From JAEVLT01 sp044598425 (lineage in GTDB: Bacteria > Bacillota > Bacilli > Bacillales > Cytobacillaceae): a DNA stretch of 64,000 bases. The notes beneath the pieces were generated by a model. It worked only from the letters and a program-made list of their open reading frames with translations. It searched no databases and was not told where the DNA came from. The stretch covers positions 372,001 to 436,000 of the forward strand of contig CP172536.1 of NCBI GenBank assembly GCA_044598425.1. The letters run 5' to 3'. The translations under genes were made by a program, and so were the position numbers. Positions 17,098 through 24,429 of this stretch are shown piece after piece (the first letter of the stretch is position 1; each line of letters starts with the position of its first letter).

Positions 17098-17189
17098 TAC
17101 AAGGGGTATCGTTTTGGGGGAATTCAGATTTTCATGATGGATGGGGTTTGAAAATAAACTAGATTGCTATTTAAAAGGAGGATTTGAAA

Positions 17190-18473
17190 ATGACAGATTT
17201 GAGAGTGAAGCATTTGCAGGAATCTTGGGAGTTTGATGAGCGTTGGAAAGGGGTTACTCGTCCCTATACGGCAGAGGATGTAATCAAGCTGCGCGGTTCG
17301 ATTGATATTGAGTATACGCTTGCTCAACGAGGGGCAGAGAAGCTTTGGAAACTTCTTCAGGAAGAAGATTACATCAATGCGCTTGGAGCTCTTACGGGAA
17401 ATCAGGCTGTTCAACAGGTGAAAGCTGGGCTGAAAGCAATTTACTTAAGCGGCTGGCAGGTGGCGGCGGATGCCAATCTGGCAGGACAAATGTATCCTGA
17501 CCAAAGCTTGTATCCAGCTAACAGCGTTCCAAATGTTGTAAAAAGAATTAACCAGGCGCTACAGCGTGCGGATCAAATTCACCATTCGGAAGGCGACCAT
17601 TCGATTGATTGGTTTGCGCCAATTGTTGCCGATGCGGAAGCAGGCTTCGGTGGACAGTTAAATGTTTTTGAACTAATGAAAGCGATGATTGAAGCAGGCG
17701 CTTCCGGTGTTCATTTTGAGGACCAGCTTTCTTCGGAAAAAAAATGCGGACACTTGGGCGGTAAAGTGTTGCTGCCAACGCAAACAGCTGTCCGGAATTT
17801 AATTGCAGCCCGCCTTGCTGCTGATGTAATGGGCACGCCAACAGTATTAGTTGCCCGGACGGACGCGAATGCAGCAGATTTGATCACAAGTGATGTGGAT
17901 CCGTACGATGCTGCGTTTATTACTGGGGAGCGGACATCAGAAGGATTTTTCAGAACAAAATCAGGTATTGAACAAGCGATTGCCCGCGGATTGGCGTATG
18001 CTCCTTACGCAGATCTGATTTGGTGCGAGACTTCCGAGCCAAATGTGGAGGAAGCAAGCCGTTTTGCTGAAGCGATCCATGAAAAATATCCTGATAAAAT
18101 GCTGGCATACAACTGCTCGCCATCGTTCAACTGGAAAAAGAAATTGGATGAAGAGACGATTGCTAACTTCCAAAGAGAGCTTGGTAAGATGGGTTATAAA
18201 TTCCAGTTTGTTACTCTTGCAGGATTCCATGCTCTTAACCATAGTATGTTTGAGCTTGCCCGCGGCTACAAAGAGCGCGGCATGGCAGCCTATTCTGAAC
18301 TACAGCAGGCTGAATTTGCCAGCGAACAGTACGGTTACAGTGCAACAAGACACCAACGTGAAGTCGGTACAGGCTACTTTGACCAAGTTTCTATGATTGT
18401 TACAGGCGGTACGTCTTCAACAACCGCTTTGAAAGGCTCGACCGAAGAAGCGCAATTTACCGGCGCGAAATAA
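17190..18473 (+). CDS. aceA: Isocitrate lyase
   Basis: Splits isocitrate into glyoxylate and succinate, the first step of the glyoxylate bypass needed for growth on acetate, fatty acids or acetoin-derived acetyl-CoA. The 427 residues match the bacterial short form. The signature KKCGH contains the catalytic cysteine (about C186); WFAPIVADAEAGFGG and LWCETSEPN are also family blocks. ATG 17190 is chosen over TTG 17184 because AAGGAGGA ends at 17182. No malate synthase gene is adjacent in the window. B. subtilis 168 lacks this pathway, so the host is a different bacillus. A terminator follows. Confidence 0.96.
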   Translation: MTDLRVKHLQESWEFDERWKGVTRPYTAEDVIKLRGSIDIEYTLAQRGAEKLWKLLQEEDYINALGALTGNQAVQQVKAGLKAIYLSGWQVAADANLAGQMYPDQSLYPANSVPNVVKRINQALQRADQIHHSEGDHSIDWFAPIVADAEAGFGGQLNVFELMKAMIEAGASGVHFEDQLSSEKKCGHLGGKVLLPTQTAVRNLIAARLAADVMGTPTVLVARTDANAADLITSDVDPYDAAFITGERTSEGFFRTKSGIEQAIARGLAYAPYADLIWCETSEPNVEEASRFAEAIHEKYPDKMLAYNCSPSFNWKKKLDEETIANFQRELGKMGYKFQFVTLAGFHALNHSMFELARGYKERGMAAYSELQQAEFASEQYGYSATRHQREVGTGYFDQVSMIVTGGTSSTTALKGSTEEAQFTGAK

Positions 18474-18479
18474 TGAATG

Positions 18480-18514
18480 AAAAAACCTTCCCCGCATACG
18501 AGGGAAGGTTTTAG
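18480..18514 (+). terminator. Intrinsic terminator after aceA
   Basis: AACCTTCCC (18484-18492) pairs with GGGAAGGTT (18502-18510), with A-run and T-run flanks. Confidence 0.9.
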
Positions 18515-18573
18515 TAATATTTGGATATTCATTAATATGAAACTCGTCAATTAAATGGCTAGTTTGCCGTGAA

Positions 18574-18662
18574 GGCGGAATTCCAGGTCATAACGGCGGA
18601 AAAATGAGATTGAAGGCGGAATTCCGCACCGGGAAGGCGGAAAAAACAACAATAACGGCGGA
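18574..18662 (+). repeat. Phased short repeat: GGCGGA at 20-21 bp spacing (five copies)
   Basis: GGCGGA begins at 18574, 18595, 18615, 18636 and 18657 (spacings 21, 20, 21, 21), twice extended to GGCGGAATTCC. Intervening bases are not conserved, so only the motif and its phase are kept. It is the inverse of the AATTCCGCC set at 8343-8391. Confidence 0.75.
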
Positions 18663-18688
18663 ATAAGCTTAGGCCATTCGGCAAAAAC

Positions 18689-18783
18689 GTCGAATTCACC
18701 TCAAAAAACGTCGAATTCCTCCTCAAAAGTGGTCGAATTCACCTCAAAAGACGTCGAATCAGCTGTCGAAAACGTCGAATTCT
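18689..18783 (+). repeat. Phased short repeat: GTCGAATTC at 21-22 bp spacing (five copies plus one)
   Basis: GTCGAATTC or close variants begin at 18689, 18710, 18732, 18753 and 18774 (spacings 21, 22, 21, 21), with one extra GTCGAA at 18765. Linkers are partly similar (ACCTCAAAA). The reverse complement set occurs at 29021-29112. Confidence 0.8.
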
Positions 18784-18876
18784 TACGAAACGGTTATAAT
18801 TTTCTCCCGATAACACTTTTTTAAAGATAAAATCATACATAATAATAGGCAAAAAACATCGTTGGAGTTGATCTAT

Positions 18877-19308
18877 TTGAAAAAGCCGACTGTGGAGGAA
18901 GTTTTGCAGCAGGGAATTTACGGTGCAAAGGAAACAAAGCCAGAAGAAAGGCGACTTTTTCTCGGTACGTTAAGAGAGCGAATTCTTGCAGTTCTGAAGA
19001 AAAATCAGGTGAGAGAGCAAGAAGTTTATCCGCAAATTGGCCAGCTGCTAAAAGAAAATCCAACCGCGCATCTTTTGTTAAACGGCAACATTCCATACCG
19101 CGATTTATCAAAATATGTGAAGGTCGCAAAAAAATTTAAAGCTCCCTATACCATTGTGACCAATAAGGAGCACGACACCGAGATTGGGCTTGTTCTGGCA
19201 ATGGATCATGCAATTGATAAAGAGGAAATTTATCTTGAAAAAGCATATTCCAAACCACAAGCGAAAACAAAACCATCGTTTTTCGAAAAGCTTTTTAAAC
19301 GAGGCTGA
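18877..19308 (+). CDS. YueI-like protein (DUF1694)
   Basis: A 143-residue soluble protein of the YueI/DUF1694 family of Firmicutes; function unknown. Recognisable parts are the N-terminal VEEVLQQGIYGAKETKPEE, REQEVYPQIGQLLKENP and a central IVTNKEHDTEIGLVLAMD block. TTG 18877 is preferred to TTG 18862 because GGAG at 18864-18867 is then correctly spaced. The C-terminus is lysine-rich (KTKPSFFEKLFKRG). It lies between the phased repeats and the thiW riboswitch; no operon partner. The family assignment is from recollection of the sequence pattern. Confidence 0.75.
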   Translation: MKKPTVEEVLQQGIYGAKETKPEERRLFLGTLRERILAVLKKNQVREQEVYPQIGQLLKENPTAHLLLNGNIPYRDLSKYVKVAKKFKAPYTIVTNKEHDTEIGLVLAMDHAIDKEEIYLEKAYSKPQAKTKPSFFEKLFKRG

Positions 19309-19327
19309 ATTTTGTTGGAACAAGGAG

Positions 19328-19526
19328 TATAATAAAAGCAAAAATACGATAGCACTGGGGGAGCCGGAAAACGGCCGGCTGAGAGTAAGACACGTAATGT
19401 CTTTTACCCTTATACCTGATCTGGTTCATACCAGCGTAGGGAAGTGTATGGAAAATGAGATTCATGCAGACTCTTAAAATAGTTTGGCAGAGGTCCCCCA
19501 GTGCTTACGATTGAGGGGGCTTTTTT
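19328..19526 (+). promoter_or_regulatory. TPP riboswitch with antiterminator/terminator that also contains the thiW ribosome binding site
   Basis: TATAAT (19328-19333) precedes a thi-box: GGGGAGCC, GGCTGAGAGT near 19377, ACCTGATCTGG near 19415 and CCAGCGTAGGGAA near 19430. AGCACTGGGGGA (19351-19362) is perfectly complementary to TCCCCCAGTGCT (19494-19505). The CCCCC of the latter can instead pair with GGGGG at 19515-19519, followed by six T: a terminator. The start codon of thiW comes right after the T-run, so GAGGGGG in the terminator arm is also the ribosome binding site. TPP should favour the terminator (inference). Confidence 0.93.
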
Positions 19527-20039
19527 ATGCGAAAAACACAGAAACTTACCGTAACAGCGATGCTGATTGCTGTAGGGACATTGACGAGCAACATGTTGTA
19601 TATCCCGCTCGGGGTTACAAAGCTTTTCCCAATGCAAAGCTTAATTAACGTTTTATCAGCGGTCATTCTTGGCCCTTATTATGCCTTGGCAGAGGCATTT
19701 GGCATTTCCCTTATCCGCAACATGATGGGCACCGGTTCCGTCTTTGCTTTTCCAGGAAGCATGATCGGAGCGGTATTGGCGGCGGTTTTGTATAACAAAA
19801 CAAATAAACTCTACCTGGCCTTTTTTGGAGAAGTAGTCGGGACAGGGATTCTGGGGGCAATGGCCAGCTATCCAATTGCCACCATGCTACTTGGCAAACC
19901 GGCCACCCTTTTTGGCTTTATTCCGATGTTTATTTTTAGTTCGTTTGCCGGGGCGGTAATCGGCTTGATCATTTTGACGATCCTTATGAAAAATAAAGGT
20001 GTCGTCCGGGCGCTGATTGAGCATCAATACAAAAATTAA
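19527..20039 (+). CDS. thiW: ThiW, substrate-binding (S) component of an ECF transporter for a thiamine precursor
   Basis: A 170-residue integral membrane protein with about five or six hydrophobic segments and the family block GTGSVFAFPGSMIGA. ThiW proteins are thought to bind the thiazole precursor hydroxyethylthiazole and to work with the shared EcfA/A'/T energising module, which is not encoded here. The TPP riboswitch directly upstream confirms the thiamine link. ATG 19527 lies one base after the terminator T-tract; the GAGGGGG at 19513-19519 is the only candidate ribosome binding site. It is a single-gene unit closed by a terminator. Confidence 0.9.
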   Translation: MRKTQKLTVTAMLIAVGTLTSNMLYIPLGVTKLFPMQSLINVLSAVILGPYYALAEAFGISLIRNMMGTGSVFAFPGSMIGAVLAAVLYNKTNKLYLAFFGEVVGTGILGAMASYPIATMLLGKPATLFGFIPMFIFSSFAGAVIGLIILTILMKNKGVVRALIEHQYKN

Positions 20040-20042
20040 ATA

Positions 20043-20077
20043 AAAAAAGCTGATGAACTCGTCCATTAGCTTTTTTT
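20043..20077 (+). terminator. Intrinsic terminator after thiW
   Basis: AAAAAAGCTGATG pairs with CATTAGCTTTTTT (one wobble), ending in a T-run. Confidence 0.85.
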
Positions 20078-20095
20078 ATAAAAATGTTCCGAAAA

Positions 20096-20163
20096 TGATA
20101 ACGTTTTCAATTGTGGTTAAGATTTCGCAACCATTGCGATTGTACAGAAATATTTGGTATCAT
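20096..20163 (+). promoter_or_regulatory. Candidate gatC promoter with an upstream cre-like site
   Basis: TGATAACGTTTTCA (20096-20109) fits the CcpA cre consensus with one deviation. TTGCGA (20134-20139) and TATCAT (20158-20163), 18 bp apart, are a plausible promoter. Catabolite control of gatCAB would be unusual, so the cre call is tentative. Confidence 0.4.
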
Positions 20164-20209
20164 CAATAAATAAACAATGATTGCAATTTGAACGGAGGTA
20201 ACCGTAAAA

Positions 20210-20503
20210 ATGACCCGTATTTCGACGGAGCAGGTGAAACATGTAGCAAACCTTGCGAGACTGGCGATCACAGAGGAAGAGACAGAAAAATTTACAAAGC
20301 AGCTGGATGCGATTATTACATTTGCAGAGCAGTTAAATGAACTCGACACCGAGAATGTGGAGCCTACATACCATGTCCTTGATATGAAAAATGTATTGCG
20401 CGAAGATATTCCGAAGCCAGGACTGCCGCGTGAAGAAGTACTGAAAAACGCGCCAGAGCACCAGGATGGGCAGATCAAAGTGCCATCGATATTAGGAGAG
20501 TAA
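20210..20503 (+). CDS. gatC: Aspartyl/glutamyl-tRNA amidotransferase subunit C
   Basis: A 97-residue small subunit that wraps between GatA and GatB and stabilises the GatCAB complex, which converts Glu-tRNA(Gln), and in some species Asp-tRNA(Asn), to the amidated form. The family start (ISTEQVKHVANLARLAITEE) and the C-terminal LREDIPKPGLPREEVLKNAP are both clear. ATG 20210 follows GGAGGTAA at 20194-20201. First gene of the gatCAB operon; gatA begins 12 bases after the stop. Confidence 0.96.
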   Translation: MTRISTEQVKHVANLARLAITEEETEKFTKQLDAIITFAEQLNELDTENVEPTYHVLDMKNVLREDIPKPGLPREEVLKNAPEHQDGQIKVPSILGE

Positions 20504-20515
20504 GGGGGAGAACAG

Positions 20516-21973
20516 GTGAGTATTTTCGATTATAAAGTCGCAGAGCTGCATCAACTTTTACATAAAAAAGAAGTCACCGTGTCCGATTTAGTAGATGAAT
20601 CCTATAAGCGTATCAAAGAGGTTGACGATCAAGTACAGGCATTTTTAACATTGGATGAAGAACGGGCCAGGGCTGCCGCGAAACGCTTTGATGAAAAACT
20701 GAAAACCGATGACCACAAGGGTTTGTTATTCGGGATGCCGATTGGGGTGAAGGATAACATTGTCACCAAAGACCTGAGGACAACCTGTGCCAGCAAAATC
20801 CTTGAAAATTTTAACCCGATCTATGATGCAACCGTTGTGCAAAAACTGCAGGCTGCAGAGACGATCACGATTGGCAAATTAAACATGGACGAATTTGCGA
20901 TGGGATCTTCCAATGAAAATTCCGCATACAAAAAAACGCGCAATCCATGGAATCTTGAAACCGTACCGGGCGGCTCTTCCGGCGGTTCAGCTGCTTCGGT
21001 TGCTGCCGGCGAAGTTCTATTTTCACTTGGTTCGGATACCGGAGGATCAATTCGCCAGCCAGCCGCTTTTTGTGGTGTTGTTGGCTTAAAGCCGACGTAT
21101 GGACGAGTTTCCCGCTTCGGGCTGGTGGCATTTGCTTCATCGCTTGATCAAATCGGACCCATTACACGGACGGTCGAGGATAATGCTTATCTTTTACAAG
21201 CAATTTCTGGCCTTGATCCAATGGACTCAACCTCTGCCAATGTCGAGGTTCCAAATTTTGTTGCTTCTTTAACAGGCGACGTCAAAGGGTTAAAAATTGC
21301 GGTGCCGAAGGAGTACTTAGGTGAAGGCGTAACTGAAGCTGTTCGACAATCGGTTTTAGCTGCGTTAAACGTACTCGAAAAACAAGGCGCCGTCTGGGAG
21401 GAAGTATCGCTGCCGCACTCGAAATATGCGCTGGCAACCTACTATTTGCTGTCTTCTTCCGAGGCATCAGCAAACCTTTCCCGCTTTGATGGGGTGCGCT
21501 ATGGCTACCGAACGCCAAATGCCGATAATTTAATGGATTTGTATAAAAACACAAGAGCGGAAGGCTTTGGTGATGAAGTGAAGCGCCGGATCATGCTCGG
21601 AACATTCGCGCTAAGTTCAGGCTACTATGATGCCTATTACAAAAAAGCGCAAAAGGCTCGAACTTTGATTAAAAAAGACTTTGAAGATGTTTTTGAAAAA
21701 TACGATTGTATCATTGGTCCGACAACACCGACACCAGCGTTTAGAATTGGCGAAAAAATTGCGGATCCGCTAACCATGTATGTAAATGATATTTTAACGA
21801 TTCCAGTCAATTTGGCTGGGGTGCCGGCTATTTCGATTCCATGCGGCTTTGATGGCGGGCTGCCGCTAGGCTTGCAAATCATCGGTAAGCATTTTGATGA
21901 AGAAACTGTTTACCGGGTGGCGCATGCGTATGAACAGGCAACAGATTATCATAAACAAAAGCCGGAATTATAG
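20516..21973 (+). CDS. gatA: Glutamyl-tRNA(Gln) amidotransferase subunit A (glutaminase)
   Basis: A 485-residue amidase-signature enzyme that releases ammonia from glutamine and channels it to GatB. The Lys-cisSer-Ser triad is intact: K in GVKDNI (about K79), S154 in GGSSGGSAAS and S178 in DTGGSIRQPA. Length equals that of typical Bacillus GatA. The start is GTG at 20516, 12 bases after gatC, with AGGGGGAGA as ribosome binding site. Confidence 0.97.
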   Translation: MSIFDYKVAELHQLLHKKEVTVSDLVDESYKRIKEVDDQVQAFLTLDEERARAAAKRFDEKLKTDDHKGLLFGMPIGVKDNIVTKDLRTTCASKILENFNPIYDATVVQKLQAAETITIGKLNMDEFAMGSSNENSAYKKTRNPWNLETVPGGSSGGSAASVAAGEVLFSLGSDTGGSIRQPAAFCGVVGLKPTYGRVSRFGLVAFASSLDQIGPITRTVEDNAYLLQAISGLDPMDSTSANVEVPNFVASLTGDVKGLKIAVPKEYLGEGVTEAVRQSVLAALNVLEKQGAVWEEVSLPHSKYALATYYLLSSSEASANLSRFDGVRYGYRTPNADNLMDLYKNTRAEGFGDEVKRRIMLGTFALSSGYYDAYYKKAQKARTLIKKDFEDVFEKYDCIIGPTTPTPAFRIGEKIADPLTMYVNDILTIPVNLAGVPAISIPCGFDGGLPLGLQIIGKHFDEETVYRVAHAYEQATDYHKQKPEL

Positions 21974-21986
21974 GGGGTGAAGGGAA

Positions 21987-23414
21987 ATGGAATTTGAAAC
22001 GATTATCGGACTTGAAGTCCATGTAGAATTAAAAACTGCTTCAAAAATTTTCTCATCCAGCCCGAATCATTTTGGGGCGGAACCGAATACGAACACCAAT
22101 GTCGTTGATTTAGGCTATCCAGGTGTTCTCCCTGTATTAAACAAAAAGGCTGTCGACTATGGGATGAAGGCGGCGATGGCGTTAAACTGCCAGGTTGCAA
22201 CGCACACAAAGTTTGACCGCAAGAATTATTTTTATCCGGATAACCCGAAGGCCTATCAGATTTCACAGTTTGACAAACCGATCGGCGAACACGGCTGGAT
22301 TGAAATTGAAGTGAACGGCTATACAAAAAAAATCGGGATTACTAGGATTCACCTTGAAGAGGATGCCGGCAAGCTGAACCATGGCCCGGGCTATTCGCTT
22401 TGTGACTATAACCGCCAGGGAACGCCGCTTGTCGAAATCGTCTCCGAACCCGATATTCGCACTCCGGACGAAGCCTATGCCTATTTGGAAAAATTAAAGT
22501 CAATTATCCAGTACACAGGGGTTTCGGACTGCAAAATGGAAGAAGGGTCACTGCGCTGTGACGCGAATATTTCGATTCGTCCTGTTGGCCAAAAAGAATT
22601 TGGCACGAAGACGGAATTGAAAAACTTGAACTCGTTTAACTTTGTTCGCAAAGGGCTTGAATATGAAGAAAAGCGGCAGCGGGAAATTGTTGCAGCCGGC
22701 GGTGTGATTGAGCAGGAAACGCGCCGCTATGATGAAGCGACCAATACGACCATTCTGATGCGGGTAAAAGAAGGATCGGATGACTATCGCTATTTTCCGG
22801 AACCGGATTTAATGGACCTCTACATTGACGAAGACTGGAAAGCACGGATCCGTGCGGAAATTCCGGAGCTTCCGGATGCGCGGCAAAAGCGTTATGTAGA
22901 AGAACTGGGTCTGCCGGAGTATGATGCCAAAGTGCTAACGGTGACAAAAGAAATGGCTGACTTTTTTGAGGCGACCATCAAGGCAGGAGCAGACGCAAAA
23001 ATGGCTTCCAACTGGCTGATGGGGGATGTCTCCGGCTATATGAACGCCGAACAAAAAGAGCTGGCTGATCTCCCGTTAACACCAGAAAGCTTGGCGGGAA
23101 TGATCAAGCTGATTGAAAATGGCACAATTTCATCCAAAATTGCAAAAACGGTATTCAAAGAGTTGATTGAACAGGGCGGCGATGCTGAGCAAATCGTCAA
23201 GGAAAAAGGTCTCGTGCAAATTTCCGACGAAGGCGCACTGTTAAAAATCGCTACCGAAATCATCGATGCCAACCCGCAATCCGTTGAAGATTTTAAAAAT
23301 GGCAAAGCGAAGGCAGTCGGATTCCTCGTTGGACAAATGATGAAAGCGACAAAAGGACAAGCCAACCCGCAAATGGTCAATAAAATATTGCAGGAAGAAT
23401 TGAAGAAACGGTAA
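21987..23414 (+). CDS. gatB: Glutamyl-tRNA(Gln) amidotransferase subunit B
   Basis: A 475-residue kinase-like subunit that phosphorylates the tRNA-bound glutamate and transfers ammonia. Family blocks are IGLEVHVELKT at the start, CDYNRQGTPLVEIVSEPD, KMEEGSLRCDANISIRP, then the GatB/YqeY helical tail (MANGIS-like ENGTISSKIAKTVF, and AVGFLVGQMMKATKGQANP) that binds the tRNA elbow. ATG 21987 follows GGGGGTGAAGGG. Last gene of gatCAB, closed by a strong terminator. Confidence 0.97.
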   Translation: MEFETIIGLEVHVELKTASKIFSSSPNHFGAEPNTNTNVVDLGYPGVLPVLNKKAVDYGMKAAMALNCQVATHTKFDRKNYFYPDNPKAYQISQFDKPIGEHGWIEIEVNGYTKKIGITRIHLEEDAGKLNHGPGYSLCDYNRQGTPLVEIVSEPDIRTPDEAYAYLEKLKSIIQYTGVSDCKMEEGSLRCDANISIRPVGQKEFGTKTELKNLNSFNFVRKGLEYEEKRQREIVAAGGVIEQETRRYDEATNTTILMRVKEGSDDYRYFPEPDLMDLYIDEDWKARIRAEIPELPDARQKRYVEELGLPEYDAKVLTVTKEMADFFEATIKAGADAKMASNWLMGDVSGYMNAEQKELADLPLTPESLAGMIKLIENGTISSKIAKTVFKELIEQGGDAEQIVKEKGLVQISDEGALLKIATEIIDANPQSVEDFKNGKAKAVGFLVGQMMKATKGQANPQMVNKILQEELKKR

Positions 23415-23457
23415 ATTTCATTGAACACTATTTTCAAAAGATAAATTCTTTATAATG

Positions 23458-23490
23458 ATACCACAGTCCTTATTTCTGTGGTATTTTTTT
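23458..23490 (+). terminator. Intrinsic terminator after gatB
   Basis: ATACCACAG (23458-23466) pairs with CTGTGGTAT (23476-23484), followed by seven T. Confidence 0.92.
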
Positions 23491-23577
23491 ACAAATAAAT
23501 GATCATAAAAAAGATAACAAAAAAATCATTTTTCTATTTCTCGGGGAAAAAAAGTATTTTATATAGTGTCGGAGCAA

Positions 23578-23601
23578 TTTTAATCAAACGTTTGATTAAA
23601 A
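23578..23601. promoter_or_regulatory. Perfect 24-bp palindrome, repressor-operator-like
   Basis: TAATCAAACGTTTGATTA extended by TTT/AAA on each side, about 40 bp before the TATAAT (23643-23648) that probably serves the tRNA. It looks like a LacI- or TetR-type operator. There is no T-run beyond it that would suggest a terminator, and no matching regulator gene nearby. Confidence 0.5.
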
Positions 23602-23698
23602 AATGCAAAGAGAATGCAGTCGAAATTTGTGAAGAAAAATAGTATAATCAAGAAGGAATCAATAGAAGGAAGCTCATATATATAATTTAGTGGGGAAC

Positions 23699-23772
23699 CG
23701 GGATGTAGCTCAGCTTGGTAGAGCACTAGCATGGGGTGCTAGGGGTCGCAGGTTCAATTCCTGTCATCCCGA
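23699..23772 (+). tRNA. tRNA-Pro (anticodon GGG)
   Basis: A complete cloverleaf: acceptor CGGGATG (23699-23705) with CATCCCG (23765-23771) and discriminator A; D-arm GCTC-AGCTTGGTA-GAGC; anticodon stem CTAGC/GCTAG around the loop ATGGGGT, giving anticodon GGG; T-loop GTTCAATTC. CCA is not encoded. It has a TATAAT at 23643. No integrase or duplicated 3' end is seen near it. Confidence 0.95.
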
Positions 23773-23922
23773 TTAGATTTTAGGCTCATTAAAGAAAAAA
23801 CTTGCCAAAACAGAAAAACAGGCCAAACAAGATTTGGTCTGTTTTTCTGTTTTTAGCGGCTGGAAATTATCTGAATAAATAATGAAAGAATGGGGATGGT
23901 AAAAAGAAAAAGGTGGTTGGAA

Positions 23923-24381
23923 ATGAAATTCGTCAAATTGTATTTAGCAGGGATGGTGTTAGGATCATGGCTATCATTTCCCTTTCTCGGAAAACAAACC
24001 ATTAAGCGATTCTTTCCGGCGGCTCTGTTCATAAGTCTCTTTGTATTCGGGGAGAGCTTTGTTGCCCGAAAAAGAGTGTGGTGGTGGTTTTACAAAATTG
24101 GAATAGCTCCGCTTATTGCAGGCCCTTTTTTTGTTGGCACAATGTGGATTTTAAAATTCACTTATGGAACGTTTTTTCGATATATTGCAGTGAATCTCCT
24201 AGTCCATTTTCTTTTTGTCTATGTAATCGTAGATTGGTTTAAACGGATTGGCTATGCCTCAATCGTGAGATTAAAAAAAGGCCAGCTTTTGATTTTGTTT
24301 ATTTTTAAAGCATTGATATTATATGTTTTTCAATTTTGCAAAGAAATGAGCCTATCTAAAGCAAAACAAAGATTTTTTTAG
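23923..24381 (+). CDS. Small integral membrane protein, function unknown
   Basis: A 152-residue protein with about four or five hydrophobic helices (for example KLYLAGMVLGSWLSFPFLG, YIAVNLLVHFLFVYVIVDWF and ILFIFKALILYVFQF) separated by basic loops. ATG 23923 is chosen over 23890 because AGGTGG at 23911-23916 is well spaced. I do not recognise the family. It stands alone between tRNA-Pro and the convergent putP, sharing a bidirectional terminator with it. Confidence 0.65.
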   Translation: MKFVKLYLAGMVLGSWLSFPFLGKQTIKRFFPAALFISLFVFGESFVARKRVWWWFYKIGIAPLIAGPFFVGTMWILKFTYGTFFRYIAVNLLVHFLFVYVIVDWFKRIGYASIVRLKKGQLLILFIFKALILYVFQFCKEMSLSKAKQRFF

Positions 24382-24383
24382 AA

Positions 24384-24415
24384 AAAACGCTTGGGAATTA
24401 TCGCCCAAGCGTTTT
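24384..24415. terminator. Bidirectional terminator between the membrane protein gene and putP
   Basis: AAAACGCTTGGG (24384-24395) and CCCAAGCGTTTT (24404-24415) are perfect arms with A/T-runs on both outer sides, serving the two convergent genes. Confidence 0.93.
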
Positions 24416-24429
24416 GCTTAGATTATCGG

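Noticed and set aside
17184..17190. TTG start for aceA at 17184
   Set aside because: It is within two bases of the Shine-Dalgarno; ATG 17190 has normal spacing.
23699..23772. tRNA-Pro as the integration site of a mobile element
   Set aside because: No integrase gene or duplicated tRNA 3' end nearby; flanking genes are normal chromosomal ones.
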